The notes: generated from the letters alone by a model not told the origin. Counted from the first letter of the stretch, positions 54,282 through 63,833 are shown. The stretch: DNA of 64,000 nt from an uncultured Roseiflexaceae bacterium (GCA_937974195.1 CALJIC010000216.1:13986-77985); one strand, 5' to 3'. Translations and numbers: made by a program.

Positions 54282-57200
54282 CTACTCGACGCCGCTCCGG
54301 CTCTGCGGCGCCCCGATCTGCGGCAGCTCGAAGCGCAGCACGCGCGCGTTGCCGCGGTCGACGACGTACACCGCGCCGTCCGGCCCGCCGGTCACGCCGC
54401 TCGGCAGGCGCACCGACGCGCTGTCGCTGCCCGCCCCGCCCCAGCGCAGCAGCTCCTGCCCGAACGCGTCGTAGTAGATCAGCTGGTTGCGCCCGGGCAC
54501 GCTCACCACCACCCGGTCGCCGACCACCGCCAGGTACGGGTCGTCGTAGGTCTGCGGCAGCCAGCCGGGCACGCGCCAGGTGATGGTCGGCTGCGGGCTC
54601 ACGCGGCCATCGGCCGTGGGCGGGAAGACCTGCACCCGGCTGTTCCACGTGTCGGCCACGTACACATTGCCGGCGCTGTCCACAGCGATGCCGATCGGCT
54701 CGCTGAAGGCCCCCGCCGCCGCGCCCGCGTAGCCCCACTGGTAGCGGTAGTTCCCCTCGGTGTCGGTCACGACGATGCGCTTGTTGCCGGTGTCGGCGAT
54801 GTACACGTTGCCGGCGTTGTCCACAGCGACGCCGCGCGGCCCGAAGAACCCGAGCGGCGCCGCCGCGTTGCCGGCCTCGGTCCCATCGGTCACCGTCGCG
54901 CGGCGGCCGGCGCCGAAGTCCTCGGTGCCCTCGCCCCAGGCCGCCAGGAAGTTACCCTCGGGGTCCAGCTTGACCACGCGGGCGTTCCACGTGTCGGCCA
55001 CGTAGATGTTGCCGTCGCTGTCCACGGCGATGCCGCGCGGCTCGTTGAACTGGCCCTCGCCGGCGCCGTAGCTGCCGATCGTGCGCAGCGGCTCGCCGCT
55101 CGGCGCGTACACCGTGATGCGGTGGTTGTTGGTGTCGGCCACGTAGATGTTGCCGGCGCTGTCCACGGCGATGCCGCGCGGCTCCTCGATCTGGCCCGGC
55201 AGGCTGCCGCGCTCGCCGATCACCTGCTGCGCGACCAGCTTCAGCGCCTCGGTGGCGCTCGGCGCGCCCGACAGCTCGCCGGTCGGCGCCAGGTCCCGCC
55301 GCACCCAGACCTCCATCTCGCGCCCGTCCAGCCGCAGCGGCTCCGGGATCTCGCGGTAGAGCACGAACCGGCCGGTGTTGCCCCAGTGCGAGAGGTCGAA
55401 GGGCCACAGCAGCGGCGCGAGCGTGTGCGGGATGTCCGCCGGGTCCAGGTTCGGGCAGACCCGCGCGGCGTCCTCCTCGCTGCCGGGGTAGGCGAAGTAG
55501 AAGCGCTTGTACCCGCCCTCCAGCGGCCGGCACTTGTCCCCCTCGGGGAACCACCAGTTGAGCTTGGCCTGGTAGCGCCGGACGTAGTTGGTCTCCAGCG
55601 CGGCGCGGGCGTTCTCGTTGACGTGCTGGCGCGACACCAGCACCACCGGCGCGAGGATCTGGTCCTCGCCCGCGCGCGGCGAGTTCACCAGGAAGGACTC
55701 GGCCGTCGCGTTGCGGAAGAACTCGGCGTCGCGCACCTCGAGCCGCTGGAAGTCGCGCAGGTACCACTGGTAGGGCCAGGCCAGGCTGCCCTCGCCGTCG
55801 GCCGCCGGGTCGCCGTTGTCCATGATCAGCGGCATCGAGAGCCCGCCGGCCGGGTCGCGCGGGTTGCGCGCGTTGCGCGTCTGGTTGATCGCCAGCTCGC
55901 GGATCTCATCCACGATCAGCGGCACGTCGGGCGAGCTCTGCACGTAGACCAGCGGGTCGCGCGGGGTGTCCGGGTGGTCGTACACCACCATCCATGTCGC
56001 GCGCAGGGTGTAGGCCCCCACCAGCGCCGCCACGGTCAGCGCGCACACCCCGAGCGTGGCGCGGCCCCCGATGCGCTGGGCGATCGTCAGCAGCGTGTAC
56101 AGCAGCACCCCGGCGATCGCCAGCGGGACCAGCCCCTGCAGGCGCTCCGACTGCCCCTGCAGATCCGCTGTCTGCGTGCTGAAGCGCCACAGCGCGACGC
56201 TCAGCGCCACCAGCAGCAGCGTCATGACGAAGGGCACCGCCCAGATCACCGGCTGCTGCTCGCCGGCCGTCGCCTCCTGGTCCCTCCGCCAGTCGCCGGT
56301 CTGCAGCCTGGAGTCCAGAATCCTGCTCAGGCCCCAGGCGATCAGCAGGTTGCCGGGGAGCGCGATGTGGGTGTTGAGCCAGGGCATCTTCTCGCCGGCC
56401 CACGAGAAGGTCACGAAGGCGCACAGGAACCAGAACGCCAGGAACAGCGGGAACATGACGACGACGTTGAAGCCGGACGGCGCCGGCTCCGCGATGGTCC
56501 CCGGCCCCGCCGCGGCGGCCGCGGCTTGCCCATCCGGCCCGGCTTCGGCCGGCTGGCCCTCGGCCACGACGGTGCGCTCTTCCCCTGCGAGCGGCTGCCC
56601 CTCCTCCGCGCCGTTGCTCGACTCGCGCGCCACCGCCACCGTCTCCCGGGCGCTGTCGCCGGAGATCGAGACGGCGTGCTGCTCGGCCGTCAGGTGCTCG
56701 GCGGTCCCGAGGTGGCCGGCCGGCAGGTCGTCGGTCGTGAGGTCGTCGGTCGCTCGCCCGTGGTCAGCCGTGGGCAGCTGGAGGTCAGGCGCGGGCGGCC
56801 GGTCGCCGGGCTCAGGAAGCTCGTGCACCGGTGCCTCGGCGGCCATCTCCCAGCCCCGCGCCGTCTTCCCCCAGCCGCGGCTGAACAGGTAGACCAGCGT
56901 CGCCAGCCCGCCGAAGAACGCCAGCGGCTCGTACAGCGTCATCAGCATGAAGTAGTAGTACCACGGCTGGTCGCCGCGCTTGAACTCCTGCTGCGAGCCG
57001 AGCCAGTACTCCAGGCCGCGGTACAGGCCATCCACGATGCCGCGCGGGTCGGCGAAGAAGGTGCTGTAGAGCACGACGTAGATCGCGCCCAGGATGGCGA
57101 GCGCCGTCCAGACGACGTGCCGCTCCTCGCGCCACAGGGCGCGGAAGCGCCCCACCACCAGCGGGTGGTTGTCCCACACGCGCGTGAGCAGCAGCCCCAT

Positions 57201-58022
57201 GCCGGCGACGGCGCTGAACAGCAGCGCCAGCCCGTCGGCGCGCAGCGTGCTCGTGATCTGGCCGCTCCACACCCCGGTGATGATGCTGAGCTCGCCCAGC
57301 AGCGCGACGACGAGGACGGCGGCGAGCCCGATCACGACCTGGCGGCGCGGCAGCAGCTCGAACAGCACGCGGATGATCAGGAACCAGCCGAAGATGAAGC
57401 CGAGGATGTAGTACAGCTCGTGGGTCGCGATCGCCAGCGCCGTCCCGACTGCCATCAGGTACAGGAAGGCCGGCCGGCCGGTGTCCAGGTAGCGGAAGAA
57501 CCCGATCACGATCCACAGCGTCCACAGGACCATCAGGCCATCGTGGCGGGCGAAGCGCGTGTAGTACAGCAGCGACGGGGTGAAGGCCATGAGCGCGGCG
57601 GCGAGCAGCGCGCCCCGCGTGCCGAGGTAGGGCCGCAGCATCCAGCACGAGGCCACCAGCCCGATGCCGGCCACAGCCTGCGGGACCCTCGCCTGCCAGT
57701 CGCCGTCGCCGAACAGGAAGTAGGAGAGCAGCGTCAGCACATACAGCGACGGCCCGTGGTACACCGGGTCGTAGCAGTAGGTGGCCGAGGTGCGGCCGCC
57801 GGCGCAGGTGAAGCCGCCGTTGCCGGTGAAGAACTTCCAGCTCATCCAGGCGTGGATCGACTCGTCGTGGTGCAGCGCCATGCGGTCCAGCGCGTAGAAG
57901 TGCGCCAGCACGCTGAGCAGCACCAGCCCGACGAAGGCCGCGACCTCCCAGTTGAGGTGGGACAGGTCCAGCGCCCGGTCGAGGAGGGTCGTCTGTCGGC
58001 GCTCGGGTGAAGCTACAGCCAT
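54282..58022 (-). CDS. GT-C membrane glycosyltransferase fused to NHL propeller
   Basis: A 1246-residue protein. An N-terminal GT-C region of the TIGR03663/Agl23-like kind has the acidic loop MALHHDESIHAW and about 10 helices to residue 380. A low-complexity cytoplasmic insert follows (about 395-515, LTTDDLPAGHLGTAEHL), more helices, and an outer soluble domain. A C-terminal beta-propeller (about 940-1240) contains at least four clear NHL repeats (RGIAVDSAGNIYVADTNNHR type) and probably six blades. It likely transfers sugar from a lipid carrier outside the membrane while the propeller binds protein or glycan. A paralogue without a propeller lies upstream. Confidence 0.85.
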   Translation of the reverse strand: MAVASPERRQTTLLDRALDLSHLNWEVAAFVGLVLLSVLAHFYALDRMALHHDESIHAWMSWKFFTGNGGFTCAGGRTSATYCYDPVYHGPSLYVLTLLSYFLFGDGDWQARVPQAVAGIGLVASCWMLRPYLGTRGALLAAALMAFTPSLLYYTRFARHDGLMVLWTLWIVIGFFRYLDTGRPAFLYLMAVGTALAIATHELYYILGFIFGWFLIIRVLFELLPRRQVVIGLAAVLVVALLGELSIITGVWSGQITSTLRADGLALLFSAVAGMGLLLTRVWDNHPLVVGRFRALWREERHVVWTALAILGAIYVVLYSTFFADPRGIVDGLYRGLEYWLGSQQEFKRGDQPWYYYFMLMTLYEPLAFFGGLATLVYLFSRGWGKTARGWEMAAEAPVHELPEPGDRPPAPDLQLPTADHGRATDDLTTDDLPAGHLGTAEHLTAEQHAVSISGDSARETVAVARESSNGAEEGQPLAGEERTVVAEGQPAEAGPDGQAAAAAAGPGTIAEPAPSGFNVVVMFPLFLAFWFLCAFVTFSWAGEKMPWLNTHIALPGNLLIAWGLSRILDSRLQTGDWRRDQEATAGEQQPVIWAVPFVMTLLLVALSVALWRFSTQTADLQGQSERLQGLVPLAIAGVLLYTLLTIAQRIGGRATLGVCALTVAALVGAYTLRATWMVVYDHPDTPRDPLVYVQSSPDVPLIVDEIRELAINQTRNARNPRDPAGGLSMPLIMDNGDPAADGEGSLAWPYQWYLRDFQRLEVRDAEFFRNATAESFLVNSPRAGEDQILAPVVLVSRQHVNENARAALETNYVRRYQAKLNWWFPEGDKCRPLEGGYKRFYFAYPGSEEDAARVCPNLDPADIPHTLAPLLWPFDLSHWGNTGRFVLYREIPEPLRLDGREMEVWVRRDLAPTGELSGAPSATEALKLVAQQVIGERGSLPGQIEEPRGIAVDSAGNIYVADTNNHRITVYAPSGEPLRTIGSYGAGEGQFNEPRGIAVDSDGNIYVADTWNARVVKLDPEGNFLAAWGEGTEDFGAGRRATVTDGTEAGNAAAPLGFFGPRGVAVDNAGNVYIADTGNKRIVVTDTEGNYRYQWGYAGAAAGAFSEPIGIAVDSAGNVYVADTWNSRVQVFPPTADGRVSPQPTITWRVPGWLPQTYDDPYLAVVGDRVVVSVPGRNQLIYYDAFGQELLRWGGAGSDSASVRLPSGVTGGPDGAVYVVDRGNARVLRFELPQIGAPQSRSGVE

Positions 58023-58035
58023 CTATGTCACCTCG

Positions 58036-58140
58036 AAGTGCAAAGTGCAAAATGCAAGCTGCACAATGCAGAACTCCAGCGTTGCTGTTCTATAGCGCGG
58101 CACGGCGAAAGTTGCACTTTGCACGGTACGCTTTGCACTT
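58036..58140. repeat. Heptanucleotide foldback A (AAGTGCA units)
   Basis: The left arm is AAGTGCA twice, AAATGCA, AGCTGCA, CAATGCA (58036-58070). The right arm is TGCACTT, TGCACGG, TACGCTT, TGCACTT (58113-58140), the exact inverse unit at period 7. It fills the spacer between the two GT-C genes, directly before the ATG of the NHL fusion. Confidence 0.75.
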
Positions 58141-58163
58141 TTCCTTCCAGGGCGCGTGCGGCG

Positions 58164-60665
58164 TCACTGGTCGCCCCCGGTGCCCAGCCCGATCTCGTCG
58201 GCCAGCTCCGGCCGCACCGCGAGCACGAAGTCGGTCGAGCCGAGCGGCGCCGGCGGCACCCGGTAGATCATATACTGCCAGAACTGGGTCGCCGTGCGCG
58301 GGTCGAAGGGCGTCCGCAGCACGCGCATGAGCAGCGGCGAGAACTCGTCCACCGGCGCGCTCATCCAGTTCGACGGCAGGCGGTAGGTCTGGTCCTCGGG
58401 GAACCACCAGCGCAGCGGGTAGCGCTGGATGCGGAACCCCGCCAGCTTCTGCTGGTTCTCCGGCTCCGCGTAGTTCTCTTCCAGCATCAGCACCGCGGCC
58501 ACCTCTTCGCCGGGGGCGGCGGTCAGCACGGGCGGCTGCTCCTGCGCGTTCCTGAAGCGCCGCATGTACCAGTCCCAGACCGTCTCGTTGTCGTACCAGA
58601 TGACCAGGTCGAGCCCGCCGCCGCGGCGCGTCGCCGCCTCCTCGAGCCGGTTGACCACCCGCTGCACGTCCGGCGAGGTCTGGGTGTAGATCATCATCTC
58701 GCGCGGCACGTCGCCCCACAGGAAGCTGAGCTGGAACGCGCTGCGGATGCCGTAGAGCGCGAGCAGCAGGCTGACGGCCAGCGCCAGCGCCCCGAGCGCC
58801 CAGCGCGTCCCGCGCAGCAGCGCGCTCCCGGCCGTGAGCAGCCCGATCAGCACGAAGCCGAGCAGCGGCACCCAGGGCGCCCAGCCGGTCTGCATGCTCA
58901 GCTCATCGGTCACGACGGCGATCAGCAGGAAGCACAGCCCCGCGATGGCGGTGAACACCCCCAGGAACATGGCGAGCGGCGCGTAGTCCGTCCGCCCGTA
59001 CCCGCCGGCTGCGCCCACGGCCACGCCGCCCGACACATCCCCAACGCCGGACCACGCCAGCGTGCGCGCCAGCGCCCAGGCGGCGAGCAGCGCCAGCGGC
59101 AGCGCCGGGTGGATCGTCAGCCAGGGCATCTTCTCGCCGGCCCACGAGTAGAGCAGGAACGTGGCGAGCGACCAGTAGGCCAGGAGAAGGGGGAGGACGA
59201 ACGCCCAGTCAGTGCCCGCCCCGCCGCCGGCCGGCTGCCGATCGGCGGCCTCATCTTCCGCCGCCGCCTCAGCGGCTCGCGTCCGCCGGCCGGCCCGCAA
59301 GCGCCGCAGCAGCATCCACCCCGCCATCCCCAGCCCGACGAGCGCCCAGAGCAGGATCAGCGGCTCGTAGATGCCGAGCAGCACGGCGTAGTAGTGCGGC
59401 GGCTGCCCGCCGCGCTGGACCTCGTGCTGGGCCAGCCAGTAGAGCAGCGAGCCGGTCGTGCCGCTCACCACCCCCACCGGGTTGGTGAAGAACGCGCTGA
59501 AGAGCAGCGCGTAGGGCGTGAAGAAGAACACGAGCGCGATCAGCCAGCGCCGGCCGCGCCCGAGCGAGGCGAACGTCTCCAGCGCCCCCGCGCGCCGGGC
59601 GCGCTCCCACGCGGTGCTGCCGTCGGCAGCGCGGCGCCAGCCGATCTGCCAGGCGAAGCCCGCCACCCCGGCGAGGGCCAGGACGGCGGCGCTGATGATG
59701 GCCGGGTGGCGGAAGAACTGGCCGAGCTTGATCAGGTACAGGCCGAAGTCGTTGTCCGCCTGGTGCCGGACGCACAGGGCGTAGCTGTTGTCGTTCGTCT
59801 CCAGCGGCGGCCAGCCGAAGATCGGCCCCGGCCTGGCCACCAGTATCGGGTTGGGCGGCGGGAAGGGGGTCGCGCGGCTCGGGCAGACGTACGGGCCGTT
59901 GGCGCGGACGACGGTGTCGCTCTGCGGGAAGGGGCGCTCGGGCCGGCCGGGCAGCACGAAGACCAGCGCCACGATCGCCAGCCCGATCAGCGCCGCCGGC
60001 ACCAGCCCGCCCCGCCAGACGCGCCACAGAAAGACGATCGCCACGACCGGCGCGAAGATCGCCAGGTATAGGTAGAAGGTCTCCATCGTCGCCGCCATCA
60101 GCCCGAGCGCCGCCGCCCCGGCGTAGAGCCAGGCCGGCCGCCCGGTGGCGGCGAAGCGCACGCCGGCGATGAAGGCCAGCAGCTCGAACAGCACCGTGTA
60201 CGGGTCGTGGCGGATGAAGCGCCCCATGTACAGGAACACCGGCGAGAACAGCAGCATCAGCGCCGCGAGCAGCGCCGCGCCGCGCCCGAGCTCACGCCTG
60301 AGCAGGTACGGCATGACCACCAGCACCGAGCCGAACAGCGCCGGCCCGAGCCGGGACGTCGCGTCCCCGTCGCCGAACAGGAAGAAGATCAGCGCGCCGA
60401 AGAAGTACAGGAACGGCCCGTGCAGCAGCGGGTCGTGGACGTAGCCGTGCCCGCGGAACACCGCCCAGGAGAAGTACGCGTGCAGCGTCTCGTCGTGGTG
60501 CAGCGCGCGGTTGTCCAGGTCCCACAGGCGCGTCAGCAGGGCCAGCGCGAAGATGGTGAGGTAGGCCAGGTGCTCGACGCTGATCGCCAGCCGGCGTGTG
60601 GCGCCGCTCGGGTGGGCGTACGCCGTAGGCTGTGCGGCGCCCGGGGGAAGTTCGGCAAGCGACAT
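58164..60665 (-). CDS. GT-C membrane glycosyltransferase, TIGR03663/Agl23-like
   Basis: An 833-residue paralogue of the NHL-fused protein. RLWDLDNRALHHDETLHAY is the catalytic acidic loop; MGRFIRHDPYTVLFE and WAGEKMPWLTIHPALPLAL are shared landmarks. A periplasm-type soluble domain forms the last about 150 residues, and there is no propeller. It starts at ATG 60665 without a clear ribosome site; an in-frame TTG at 60725 is possible. It is 141 bp upstream of its paralogue in the same direction, so they may act together in glycan assembly. Confidence 0.85.
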   Translation of the reverse strand: MSLAELPPGAAQPTAYAHPSGATRRLAISVEHLAYLTIFALALLTRLWDLDNRALHHDETLHAYFSWAVFRGHGYVHDPLLHGPFLYFFGALIFFLFGDGDATSRLGPALFGSVLVVMPYLLRRELGRGAALLAALMLLFSPVFLYMGRFIRHDPYTVLFELLAFIAGVRFAATGRPAWLYAGAAALGLMAATMETFYLYLAIFAPVVAIVFLWRVWRGGLVPAALIGLAIVALVFVLPGRPERPFPQSDTVVRANGPYVCPSRATPFPPPNPILVARPGPIFGWPPLETNDNSYALCVRHQADNDFGLYLIKLGQFFRHPAIISAAVLALAGVAGFAWQIGWRRAADGSTAWERARRAGALETFASLGRGRRWLIALVFFFTPYALLFSAFFTNPVGVVSGTTGSLLYWLAQHEVQRGGQPPHYYAVLLGIYEPLILLWALVGLGMAGWMLLRRLRAGRRTRAAEAAAEDEAADRQPAGGGAGTDWAFVLPLLLAYWSLATFLLYSWAGEKMPWLTIHPALPLALLAAWALARTLAWSGVGDVSGGVAVGAAGGYGRTDYAPLAMFLGVFTAIAGLCFLLIAVVTDELSMQTGWAPWVPLLGFVLIGLLTAGSALLRGTRWALGALALAVSLLLALYGIRSAFQLSFLWGDVPREMMIYTQTSPDVQRVVNRLEEAATRRGGGLDLVIWYDNETVWDWYMRRFRNAQEQPPVLTAAPGEEVAAVLMLEENYAEPENQQKLAGFRIQRYPLRWWFPEDQTYRLPSNWMSAPVDEFSPLLMRVLRTPFDPRTATQFWQYMIYRVPPAPLGSTDFVLAVRPELADEIGLGTGGDQ

Positions 60666-60743
60666 AGCGTAGTGCCAGCGGCGACCGGCGCAGCCGGGGT
60701 TTGCGAGGGCCGCCGAATCGTCCAAATTCCGTTATCGCACGGG

Positions 60744-60774
60744 ATTGTACACGATCTGCGCGCTGCGGTGCAAG
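60744..60774 (-). promoter_or_regulatory. Promoter of the GT-C genes
   Basis: On the minus strand TTGCAC (complement of 60769-60774), 19 bp, TACAAT (complement of 60744-60749). The spacing is longer than ideal. The start would be near 60737. Confidence 0.5.
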
Positions 60775-60805
60775 GAGCCCGGTGAGCGGTATCCGCTCGC
60801 CTCGA

Positions 60806-61501
60806 TCACAAAGAGCGAGCTTGGCTGCCCACGAGCTGCCGCAGACGGTCGATGTCGGTGAGGTGGATCGCGTCCTCCTCGACGCGGATGAGCCCCTCCT
60901 CGCGGAACTCGCCGATCGCCTTGGTGACCGTCTCGCGGTAGGAGCCGATCATCTCGGCCAGCTGCTGGTGGGTGAAGCGCACCACGGTGGGCGCCGCGCC
61001 AGCCGGCTGCTCGCCCTGCGCCGCCGCCAGGTTCAGCAGCACGGTGGCGAGCCGCTGCGGCACGCTCTTGAAGGCGATGTCGGCCAGCTTGCGCTCGATC
61101 GCCACCAGCCGGCGGCTCATCACCGCCATGAAGCGCAGCGCGAGCGCGGGGTGGTTGCTCAGCACCTGGCGCAGCACGTCGCGGCTCAGCGTCCCCACCA
61201 CACACTCGACCATGGCCTCGGCGAAGCTGTCCTGGCGCCCTGAGTCGGCCAGCGCCATCTCGCCGAAGATCGCCGGCGGCTCGAGGACCATCAGGATGAG
61301 CGCGCGGCCCTCGGGCGAGAGCTTGTAGAGGCGCACGCGCCCGCTCTGCAGCAGGAACACCTGCTCGCCGGGGTCGTCTGGGGCGTAGAAGGTGTAGCCG
61401 GCCGGGTACGTGCTGACGCTGAGCTGCCGCATGAGGGCCTCGCGCTCGGGCGCCGGCAGGTCGCTCAGCAGATCGCCATCGACAAAGGTCTCGAGGCTCA
61501 T
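60806..61501 (-). CDS. Crp/Fnr-family transcription regulator
   Basis: A 231-residue regulator: a cyclic-nucleotide-binding-like beta barrel (about 15-125, FGEMALADSGRQDSFAEA), dimer helix, and a C-terminal helix-turn-helix (HQQLAEMIGSYRETVTKAIGEF). The phosphate-binding loop FGEMAL is kept but is followed by ADSGRQDSF rather than the RxA core of cAMP binders, so the ligand is uncertain. No cysteine cluster for Fe-S is visible. The frame extends to 61588, but MSLETF at 61501 is the natural family start. Confidence 0.9.
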   Translation of the reverse strand: MSLETFVDGDLLSDLPAPEREALMRQLSVSTYPAGYTFYAPDDPGEQVFLLQSGRVRLYKLSPEGRALILMVLEPPAIFGEMALADSGRQDSFAEAMVECVVGTLSRDVLRQVLSNHPALALRFMAVMSRRLVAIERKLADIAFKSVPQRLATVLLNLAAAQGEQPAGAAPTVVRFTHQQLAEMIGSYRETVTKAIGEFREEGLIRVEEDAIHLTDIDRLRQLVGSQARSL

Positions 61502-61541
61502 AGGCAATCGGGTGGGGCCCGGAGGCTGCTCCTGACCCCGT

Positions 61542-61566
61542 CTTCCGCCGCGCTGCTGCGGCGAAG
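61542..61566. repeat. CTTCCGCCGC/GCGGCGAAG palindrome
   Basis: An imperfect palindrome around GCTGCT in the spacer between the histidine phosphatase and Crp/Fnr genes, with the same GCCGC...GCGGC theme as members at 23.9, 35.05 and 52.85 kb. Confidence 0.45.
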
Positions 61567-61609
61567 GGCTCCCTGGGCTACGCCCCACGGCCCTCGCACC
61601 TGGGCGCGT

Positions 61610-62278
61610 CTACGCCCTGTGGCCCGTGTCCCGCTCCAGCTCGTGCAGGTGCCAGTGGTCGTTGTGGGCGATCAGCTGCCACTCCTGGCGCTCGTCCTGC
61701 GTCTCCACCTGCCGCCAGTGGGTGATCGCCGTGTTGCGCACGTGGAACGCCGCCCGGCCGCGCACGTGCGGGCCGAGCTGCAGCAGGTGCAGGAAGGAGG
61801 CCTCGATGATGCCGCCGTGGCAGACCACGACGATGTGCTGCCCCTGGTGGCGGCTGATGATCCGCTCGAGCGCGCTCGAGGCGCGGGCGACGAAGGCGCC
61901 CCAGCTCTCGCCGCCGGTCGCGATCGGGGTGAAGAACCTCTTGAGGAAGAGCTGCATGCTCTCGAAGCGCTGGCGGGCCTCGGTGTAGGTCATGCCGTCG
62001 GCGTCGCCGGGCCTCAGCTCCTGCAGGTCATCGTCCCAGTGGATGGGTAGGCCCAACGCCTCCGCCACCGCCTCGGCCGTCTGGCGGGCGCGCGGCAGGG
62101 TGCTGGCGTAGAGAACGTCGGCCGGGATCTCGCCGCTCGACAGGCGGCGGGCGAGCAGGCGCACCTGGGCGATGCCGCGCTCGGTGAGCCCGCGGCAGCC
62201 CTTCATGCCGCCCATGACGAACGGCTCGACGTTGCTCACCGCCTCACCGTGGCGGATCAGGTACAGGTTGGTTGCCAT
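61610..62278 (-). CDS. Histidine phosphatase family protein
   Basis: A 222-residue phosphoglycerate-mutase-like phosphatase. The catalytic motif is LIRHGEAVSN with the phospho-acceptor His9; the second active-site His is in VVVCHGG and the acid in LQELRPGDADG. Substrates of this family range from sugar phosphates to cofactors; none can be assigned. Its start overlaps the end of the DUF3054 gene by 35 bp, so the two are coupled. Confidence 0.88.
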   Translation of the reverse strand: MATNLYLIRHGEAVSNVEPFVMGGMKGCRGLTERGIAQVRLLARRLSSGEIPADVLYASTLPRARQTAEAVAEALGLPIHWDDDLQELRPGDADGMTYTEARQRFESMQLFLKRFFTPIATGGESWGAFVARASSALERIISRHQGQHIVVVCHGGIIEASFLHLLQLGPHVRGRAAFHVRNTAITHWRQVETQDERQEWQLIAHNDHWHLHELERDTGHRA

Positions 62279-62723
62279 CTATCTCTCTCTCGCTCTCTCC
62301 GGAGGCGCGCGCGGCGAGCCACGCGAACAGGCCGCGCCAGACGCCGAGGATGAACAGCACGGTCACGAACGTGACCAGGGCGAACGATAGCGGGATGCCG
62401 CGCTGCAGGGCGAGGGCGCGCAGCAGCAGGCCGACGGGCCACGCGGCCAGCCAGCAGATCGCAGTGCGGGCCAGCATCGGGCGCACGCCGGCCGTCGCGC
62501 GGCCGTAGGCGCCCAGCGCCGGCGCCACCAGGAACCACCCGGCGATGAAGGGGGCGGCGGTGCCGGCCACCTGCAGGGCGGCGTCCAGCCCGGCGGCCTC
62601 GCCGTGGCTCGAGCGGCCGATCGCTGCGAACACAAGCAGGGCGGCTGTATCACCAGCCGCCAGGGCCGCTGCTCGCCGCCACTCTCCCGCTGTGCGCGGC
62701 GCGCCGTGTCTGAAGAACTGCAT
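62244..62723 (-). CDS. DUF3054 membrane protein
   Basis: A 159-residue protein with four predicted membrane helices (for example AALAAGDTAALLVFAAIG, FIAGWFLVAPALGAYG, a WLAAWPVGLLLRALAL span and LVTFVTVLFILGVWRGLFAW). GDTAALLVFAAIGRSSHGE and GIPLSFALV are family landmarks. The function is unknown. GGAGGAG lies just upstream of the ATG. A TACAAT -10 (complement of 62742-62747) predicts a very short leader. Confidence 0.82.
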   Translation of the reverse strand: MQFFRHGAPRTAGEWRRAAALAAGDTAALLVFAAIGRSSHGEAAGLDAALQVAGTAAPFIAGWFLVAPALGAYGRATAGVRPMLARTAICWLAAWPVGLLLRALALQRGIPLSFALVTFVTVLFILGVWRGLFAWLAARASGESEREIDGNQPVPDPPR

Positions 62724-62741
62724 GGGCCCTCCTCCACGGGG

Positions 62742-62747
62742 ATTGTA
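62742..62747 (-). promoter_or_regulatory. -10 of the DUF3054 operon
   Basis: TACAAT on the minus strand, about 19 bp before the ATG. No -35 is recognised. The leader would consist of little more than the ribosome site. Confidence 0.4.
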
Positions 62748-62777
62748 CCATGTCCCATCCGAAACTGGTGGCGTGCC

Positions 62778-63797
62778 TCACCCGCGCCGCAGCGTGATGA
62801 TCGTCGCCTCAGGGGGGCAGAGCAGGCGGAGCGGCGGCCCGCCGAGCCCGCGCGAGACGTACAGCGCGGTGGGGCCGACCTGGTAGCGGCCCATGACGTA
62901 GCGGCGGCCGAAGCGCGGCATGCCGAGCGGCCCGAGCAGGGGCAGGCGCAGGTGGCCGCCGTGGGTGTGGCCGGAGAGCTGCACGTCCACCCCGCGGGCT
63001 GCCGCCTCGGTCACGAAGTCCGGCGCGTGCGCCAGAAGCAGCGTGAACGCGCCGGCCGGCACCCCGCGCAGCGTAGCCGACAGGCTGGCGCTTCCGTCCC
63101 AGAGATCGTCCACGCCGAGCAGCCAGAGGTCCGCCCCGCCGCGGCGGATGCGCCGGTGCTCGTTGATCAGCATCGTGACGCCGCACACGGCGAGCGCAGC
63201 GCGCACGTCATCCACGCCCTCCCAGTGGTCGTGGTTGCCGGGGACGGCGTAGACGCCGAGCGGCGCGCTGATCCCGCGCAGCGCCGCGGCGATATCGGGG
63301 ATGGCGTGCTGGAAGGAGACCAGGTCGCCGGTGATGACGATCAGGTCGGGCGCCTCGCGGCGCATCTGCTCCACCCCCCACAGCGCGTTGCGCTCGGTGT
63401 AGCGGAACCCCAGGTGCAGGTCGGTGAGATGGCCGATCCGCAGGCCGTCCAGCCCGCGCGGGAGCCGCGGGAGGCGCAGCTCCACGTGCTCCAGCCGCGC
63501 CCGGCGCGGCTCGACGAAGGCCGCGTAGCCCCAGGTCAGCGCGCCGAGCAGCCCGGCGACAGCGAGCAGCGGCCAGCCGAGCCGGCGCACCCCGAGCGCC
63601 CCGGCCGCAGCCCCGACGGAGGTGGCGGCGATCCAGGTGCGGTTGTAGTACAGCCGCGCCGGGTCCAGCGACCGGCGGCGGCGTAGGCGCAGGCGTGTGA
63701 GCGGGACGCGCCGCACCAGCGGCTCGCGCCGCCGCACGAGTGGTGCGGGCGCGGGGCGGATCTGCTGCACGGTAGGCGGCGCAGGCACAGAGAGCAT
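62778..63797 (-). CDS. Membrane-anchored metallophosphoesterase
   Basis: A 339-residue YaeI/YkuE-like phosphoesterase. One or two hydrophobic helices (about 55-95, WPLLAVAGLLGALTWGYAAF) anchor it. The catalytic domain shows HLTDLHLG, VITGDLV, VPGNHDHWEG, LLAHAPD and LSGHTHGGH, a complete dimetal site. Relatives act on lipid or cell-envelope phosphates. ATG 63797 with AAGGAGC is chosen; the open frame to 63950 crosses a palindrome and A/T-rich promoter-like DNA. Confidence 0.88.
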   Translation of the reverse strand: MLSVPAPPTVQQIRPAPAPLVRRREPLVRRVPLTRLRLRRRRSLDPARLYYNRTWIAATSVGAAAGALGVRRLGWPLLAVAGLLGALTWGYAAFVEPRRARLEHVELRLPRLPRGLDGLRIGHLTDLHLGFRYTERNALWGVEQMRREAPDLIVITGDLVSFQHAIPDIAAALRGISAPLGVYAVPGNHDHWEGVDDVRAALAVCGVTMLINEHRRIRRGGADLWLLGVDDLWDGSASLSATLRGVPAGAFTLLLAHAPDFVTEAAARGVDVQLSGHTHGGHLRLPLLGPLGMPRFGRRYVMGRYQVGPTALYVSRGLGGPPLRLLCPPEATIITLRRG

Positions 63798-63833
63798 AGC
63801 TGCTCCTTGTGAGCAATGGCGTATGCATCGGAA

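Noticed and set aside
60666..60725. TTG start of the second GT-C protein
   Set aside because: The added 20 residues are unlike the family, and the start would lie only about 12 bases from the predicted transcript start; kept as an alternative only.
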